Shown here in pieces: positions 60,964 through 64,000 of a stretch of 64,000 bases of DNA (position 1 is the stretch's first letter; every line of letters begins with the position of its first letter). The DNA is taken from positions 1,865,939 through 1,929,938 of the forward strand of contig NZ_KB900614.1 of assembly GCF_000379065.1 (NCBI RefSeq), given 5' to 3'. The stretch comes from Salinispora mooreana (GTDB lineage Bacteria > Actinomycetota > Actinomycetes > Mycobacteriales > Micromonosporaceae). A program made the translations under genes and the position numbers. The notes below the pieces were generated by a model, which did no database searches, was not told the origin of the DNA, and was given only the letters and a program-made list of their open reading frames with translations.

Positions 60964-61395
60964 TCAGCGAGCCCGGGCCGCCAGGTGATGCAGAGCCAGG
61001 CGGTAGCCGTCCACGCCCAGCCCACAGATCACCCCGGTCGCCACTGCCGAGACCACCGAGTGGTGCCGGAACGCCTCCCGGGCATGGATGTTGGAGAGGT
61101 GCACCTCGACCAGCGGGGCACGCAGCAGGGCACAGGCGTCCCGTACCGCGATCGAGTAGTGCGACCAGGCAGCGGGATTGAGCACCACGCACGCGCCCAG
61201 GTCAGCAGCCTCGTGCAGCCAGCCGAGCAGCTCATGCTCGGCGTCGGTCTGCCGGACGACCACCTCCAACCCCAGCTCCCGCCCGGTCTGCTGGCACAGC
61301 TCGACCAGGTCGGCGTAGGTGGTGGTGCCGTAGACCTCCGGTTGCCGGGTGCCCAGGCGGCCCAGATTGGGCCCGTTGAGCACGTACACCCTCAT
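60964..61395 (-). CDS. aroQ: 3-dehydroquinate dehydratase, type II
   Basis: It dehydrates dehydroquinate in the shikimate pathway. The 143-residue dodecameric enzyme has [19 protein letters not shown] with the active-site tyrosine, [12 protein letters not shown], and [20 protein letters not shown] overlaps the aroB stop (ATGA). In many actinobacteria a pepQ-type peptidase gene stands between aroQ and efp; here only 95 bases do. Confidence 0.97.
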   Translation of the reverse strand: MRVYVLNGPNLGRLGTRQPEVYGTTTYADLVELCQQTGRELGLEVVVRQTDAEHELLGWLHEAADLGACVVLNPAAWSHYSIAVRDACALLRAPLVEVHLSNIHAREAFRHHSVVSAVATGVICGLGVDGYRLALHHLAARAR

Positions 61396-62465
61396 TCGGC
61401 AATCTCCTGGTAGGCGGCGTACAGCAGATCGTCGGCGGGCGCCTCGAGAATCGTCGGGCGGGCGAGCCCGGCCAACACCACGAAGCGCAGGATGCTGCCC
61501 CGCGCCTTCTTGTCCACCCGCATCGTGGCGAGCAGGTCCGGCCAGGCCTCCGCCCGATATCCGGTGGGCAGGCCGAGCGCCTCCACCACCGCTCGGTGCC
61601 GCTGCGCGGTCCGCGCGTCCAGCCGGCCTTCGAGCTGGGCCAGGGTCGCCGCGTAGACCAGCCCCACCGCGACCGCGTCCCCGTGCCGCCAGCGGTAGCC
61701 CTCCACCTTCTCGATGGCGTGCGCCAGGGTGTGCCCGTAGTTCAGTATCTCCCGGGCTCCCGACTCGCGAAGGTCACCGGCGACGACCTGCGCCTTGACC
61801 CGGATCGCCCGCTCGATCAGCTCCCGGAGCACCGGCCCCGCCGGGTCAACGGCGACGGCGGGATCCCGCTCGACCAACTCCAGGATCACCGGATCGGCGA
61901 TGAAACCACATTTGACCACCTCGGCCATTCCCGCAGCCAGGTCGGCCGGGGAGAGGCTGTCCAGCGCGGTCAGGTCACAGATCACCCCGGCCGGTGGGTG
62001 GAAGGCGCCGACCAGGTTCTTGCCGGTGGAGGTGTTGATCCCGGTCTTACCACCCACCGCCGCGTCAACCATGCCCAGCAGCGACGTCGCCACCGGCACC
62101 CAGCGCACCCCGCGCAGCCAGCAGGCCGCGACGAAGCCAGCCAGGTCGGTGACCGCGCCGCCGCCCACGCCAACGACGGCGTCGGCGCGGGTGAAGCCCG
62201 CCGCACCGAGCCGTTCCCAACAGCTGGCGGCGACCTCGATCTGCTTGCCCGCCTCCGCGTCCGGCACCTCGACCAGCAGCGGCGTCACCCCGGCCGCCCG
62301 GGTCCGCTCCGCCAGCTGCTCGGCCCGGCCCCGCATCGGCGACGCGTACAGCACGGCCAGCCGCTGCGCGCCCGGCAGCAACTGTGGCGGGTCGACCAGG
62401 TCCCGCCCCACCAGCACGTCGTAGGGTCGGTCACCACCAACCACGATCCGGGTCATCTCGTTCAT
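61392..62465 (-). CDS. aroB: 3-dehydroquinate synthase
   Basis: It cyclises DAHP to dehydroquinate with NAD and a divalent metal. The 357-residue protein has [33 protein letters not shown], and metal ligands in [12 protein letters not shown]. Two ATG starts (62465 and 62456) are possible; I use the first. It is a free-standing enzyme, not a secondary-metabolite DOI or EVS synthase, judging by its shikimate neighbours. Confidence 0.96.
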   Translation of the reverse strand: MNEMTRIVVGGDRPYDVLVGRDLVDPPQLLPGAQRLAVLYASPMRGRAEQLAERTRAAGVTPLLVEVPDAEAGKQIEVAASCWERLGAAGFTRADAVVGVGGGAVTDLAGFVAACWLRGVRWVPVATSLLGMVDAAVGGKTGINTSTGKNLVGAFHPPAGVICDLTALDSLSPADLAAGMAEVVKCGFIADPVILELVERDPAVAVDPAGPVLRELIERAIRVKAQVVAGDLRESGAREILNYGHTLAHAIEKVEGYRWRHGDAVAVGLVYAATLAQLEGRLDARTAQRHRAVVEALGLPTGYRAEAWPDLLATMRVDKKARGSILRFVVLAGLARPTILEAPADDLLYAAYQEIAE

Positions 62466-62557
62466 CGCGGGCAGCCTAGCTGAGGCGACCGGGCCGATCG
62501 CGGCGACGGGCACCGCGTCCCGCAACCGTTGACCGCCCGGCTGACCCACAGTGCCGG

Positions 62558-63061
62558 TCAGGCGGGGAACAGCGCGGCGACCTCGGCCGCGAGCTGCTCC
62601 GGCGTCCGGCCGTCGGTCACCACCGTCGCGGTCGCCACCGCGGCGTAGTGCGGCCGGCGCTGCTCCAGCAGATGTTTGAGGGTGGCCCGGGGGTTGACCG
62701 CGAGCAGGGGACGCCCCGCGCCGAGACCGACCCGGCGGACCGCGTCGGGCAGCTCCACCGACAGGTACACGACGGTCTGCCCAGCCAGCGCGGACCGGGT
62801 CTGTTCGGCGAGCACGGCACCACCGCCGAGGGCGAGCACGCCGTCGGCGGTGGCGAGCGCCGTCGCCACCGCCGCCCGTTCCAGGGTACGGAAGTGTTCC
62901 TCCCCCTCGTCGATGAAGATCTCCGAGATCGGCTTGCCCGCCATCGCCTCGATGTCGAGATCGGTGTCCCGGAACCCCACTCCGAGCAATTCGGCGAGCG
63001 CCCGCCCGACGGTGGTCTTACCCGAGCCGGGTGCGCCGACCAGGACGCAGACCGGCGCCAT
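62558..63061 (-). CDS. aroK: Shikimate kinase
   Basis: It phosphorylates shikimate. The 167-residue P-loop kinase has GAPGSGKTTVGRALAELL, FRDTDLDIE with the substrate-binding aspartate, and LGGGAVL. The ATG shares one base with the aroC stop (TGATG). Longer open frames upstream lie inside aroC and are not used. Confidence 0.97.
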   Translation of the reverse strand: MAPVCVLVGAPGSGKTTVGRALAELLGVGFRDTDLDIEAMAGKPISEIFIDEGEEHFRTLERAAVATALATADGVLALGGGAVLAEQTRSALAGQTVVYLSVELPDAVRRVGLGAGRPLLAVNPRATLKHLLEQRRPHYAAVATATVVTDGRTPEQLAAEVAALFPA

Positions 63062-64000
63062 CAGCGGACGACCAGCGCGTCGAGGTAGCCGGCGAGGTTT
63101 CGGCGCTGCTCGGCCACCGAGTCGCCGCCGAGCTTCTCCACCGCCGCCTCGGCCAGCACCAGCGCCACCATCGCCTCGGCGACGACCCCCGCGGCCGGAA
63201 CCGCACAGACGTCCGAGCGCTGGTTGATCGCGGTGGCGGGCGCACCGGAGGTGATATCCACCGTCGACAGGGCGCGGTTCAGGGAGGAGATCGGCTTCAT
63301 CGCGGCCCGCACCCGCAGCGGCTCCCCGGTGGTGATGCCCCCCTCCAGGCCGCCGGCCCGGTCGGTGACTCGCCGCACACCGGTCGCGGTGGGGATGATC
63401 TCGTCGTGCGCGACAGAGCCCCGGGAACGCGCCTGCTGCCAGCCGTCGCCGATCTCCACCCCCTTGATCGCCTGAATGGACATCAACGCGGTGGCCAACC
63501 GGGCATCTAGCTTCCGGTCCCACTGCACGTGGCTGCCGAGCCCCGGGGGCACCCCGTACGCCAGCACCTCGACCACGCCGCCGAGCGTGTCGGCGTCCTT
63601 CTTTGCCGCGTCAACCTCGGCGACCATCCGGAGGCTCGCCTCCGGGTCCAGACAGCGCAGCGGGTCCGCGTCGATCCGCTCGGCGTCGGCCGGGCTGGGT
63701 CGCAGCCCCGGCTTCGTGGCGACTGTCCCCAGCTCCACGACGTGCGAGACGACCTCGATGCCCAACGCCTGCCGGAGCAGGGCCTTGGCGACGGTGCCGA
63801 CGGCGACCCGGGCAGCCGTCTCCCGGGCGCTGGCCCGCTCCAGGATCGGGCGGGCATCGGTGTGCCCGTACTTCTGCATGCCGGCCAGGTCGGCGTGCCC
63901 CGGTCGGGGACGGGTCAACGGCGCGTTACGGGCCTGCCCGGCCAGTTCCGCCGAGTCGACCGGGTCGGCGGCCATGACCGTGCGCCACTTGGGCCACTCG
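63061..64000 (-). CDS. aroC: Chorismate synthase (5' part cut off by window edge)
   Basis: It makes chorismate from EPSP with reduced flavin. The visible 313 residues include WPKWRTVM at the edge, [31 protein letters not shown] and [18 protein letters not shown], all diagnostic. The reading frame is open through base 64000, so the N-terminal part lies outside. It heads the aroC-aroK-aroB-aroQ-efp-nusB operon as seen here. Confidence 0.96.
   Translation of the reverse strand, partial: EWPKWRTVMAADPVDSAELAGQARNAPLTRPRPGHADLAGMQKYGHTDARPILERASARETAARVAVGTVAKALLRQALGIEVVSHVVELGTVATKPGLRPSPADAERIDADPLRCLDPEASLRMVAEVDAAKKDADTLGGVVEVLAYGVPPGLGSHVQWDRKLDARLATALMSIQAIKGVEIGDGWQQARSRGSVAHDEIIPTATGVRRVTDRAGGLEGGITTGEPLRVRAAMKPISSLNRALSTVDITSGAPATAINQRSDVCAVPAAGVVAEAMVALVLAEAAVEKLGGDSVAEQRRNLAGYLDALVVR

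Overview
The window is high-GC actinobacterial chromosome, almost certainly from the Micromonosporaceae (Salinispora or Micromonospora-like). The evidence is the strong third-position GC bias, frequent GTG and TTG starts, a BldD orthologue, a mIHF-type integration host factor, an XRE/DUF5753 plus DUF397 regulatory module and the typical actinobacterial gene orders. The family is an inference from protein character; I ran no database search. Apart from one regulatory island and a few odd genes it is a core, mostly biosynthetic segment. I see no tRNA, insertion sequence, prophage or CRISPR array.

Layout, left to right. 1-535: promoter and leader of an rRNA operon that continues off the left edge on the minus strand, then tyrS. 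1.9-5.4 kb: a hotdog thioesterase, a membrane protein with an acetyltransferase-like tail, a GNAT enzyme and two tandem double-domain universal stress proteins. 5.4-9.2 kb: an ABC-2 exporter facing a NarL-type two-component system. 9.2-11.6 kb: an accessory regulatory island, with a WhiJ-like XRE regulator and two duplicated DUF397 (BldB-like) genes on one strand and three overlapping tiny genes on the other. 11.6-20.9 kb: an alkyladenine glycosylase and the compact arginine operon argCJBDFRGH behind a promoter with ArgR-like boxes. 21-27.2 kb: infC-rpmI-rplT, a SpoU-type RNA methyltransferase and pheST. 27.5-35.5 kb: a PH-domain membrane protein, then (in transcription order) rpe, a response regulator-GGDEF protein, an FMN riboswitch, ribD-ribE-ribM-ribBA-ribH, hisE and hisG.

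35.7-49 kb: a lipoprotein on the plus strand, then a long minus-strand block (transcription order) of mihF, a degenerate gmk, rpoZ, coaBC, metK, priA, a kinase-ParB fusion, a cytochrome P450, def, fmt and rsmB. 48-59 kb: the pyrimidine operon pyrR-pyrB-pyrC-carA-carB-pyrD-(bioA)-pyrF. 59.3 kb: bldD alone on the plus strand. 59.9-64 kb: aroC (cut by the right edge)-aroK-aroB-aroQ-efp-nusB.

Most operons are translationally coupled, with 1-8 base overlaps. The pathways feed one another: carAB supplies carbamoyl phosphate to argF and pyrB, rpe connects with the pentose phosphates used by rib, his and aro, and metK makes the SAM used by bioA, rsmB and the SpoU enzyme. Cyclic di-GMP is represented twice, by a probable synthase (GGDDF protein) and a receptor (BldD).

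The best candidates for something undescribed are the archaeal-type CMP-kinase/ParB fusion next to an orphan P450, the guanylate kinase-like gene that has lost its P-loop lysine and lid, and the XRE/DUF397 island with its antisense small-gene operon and internal palindromes.
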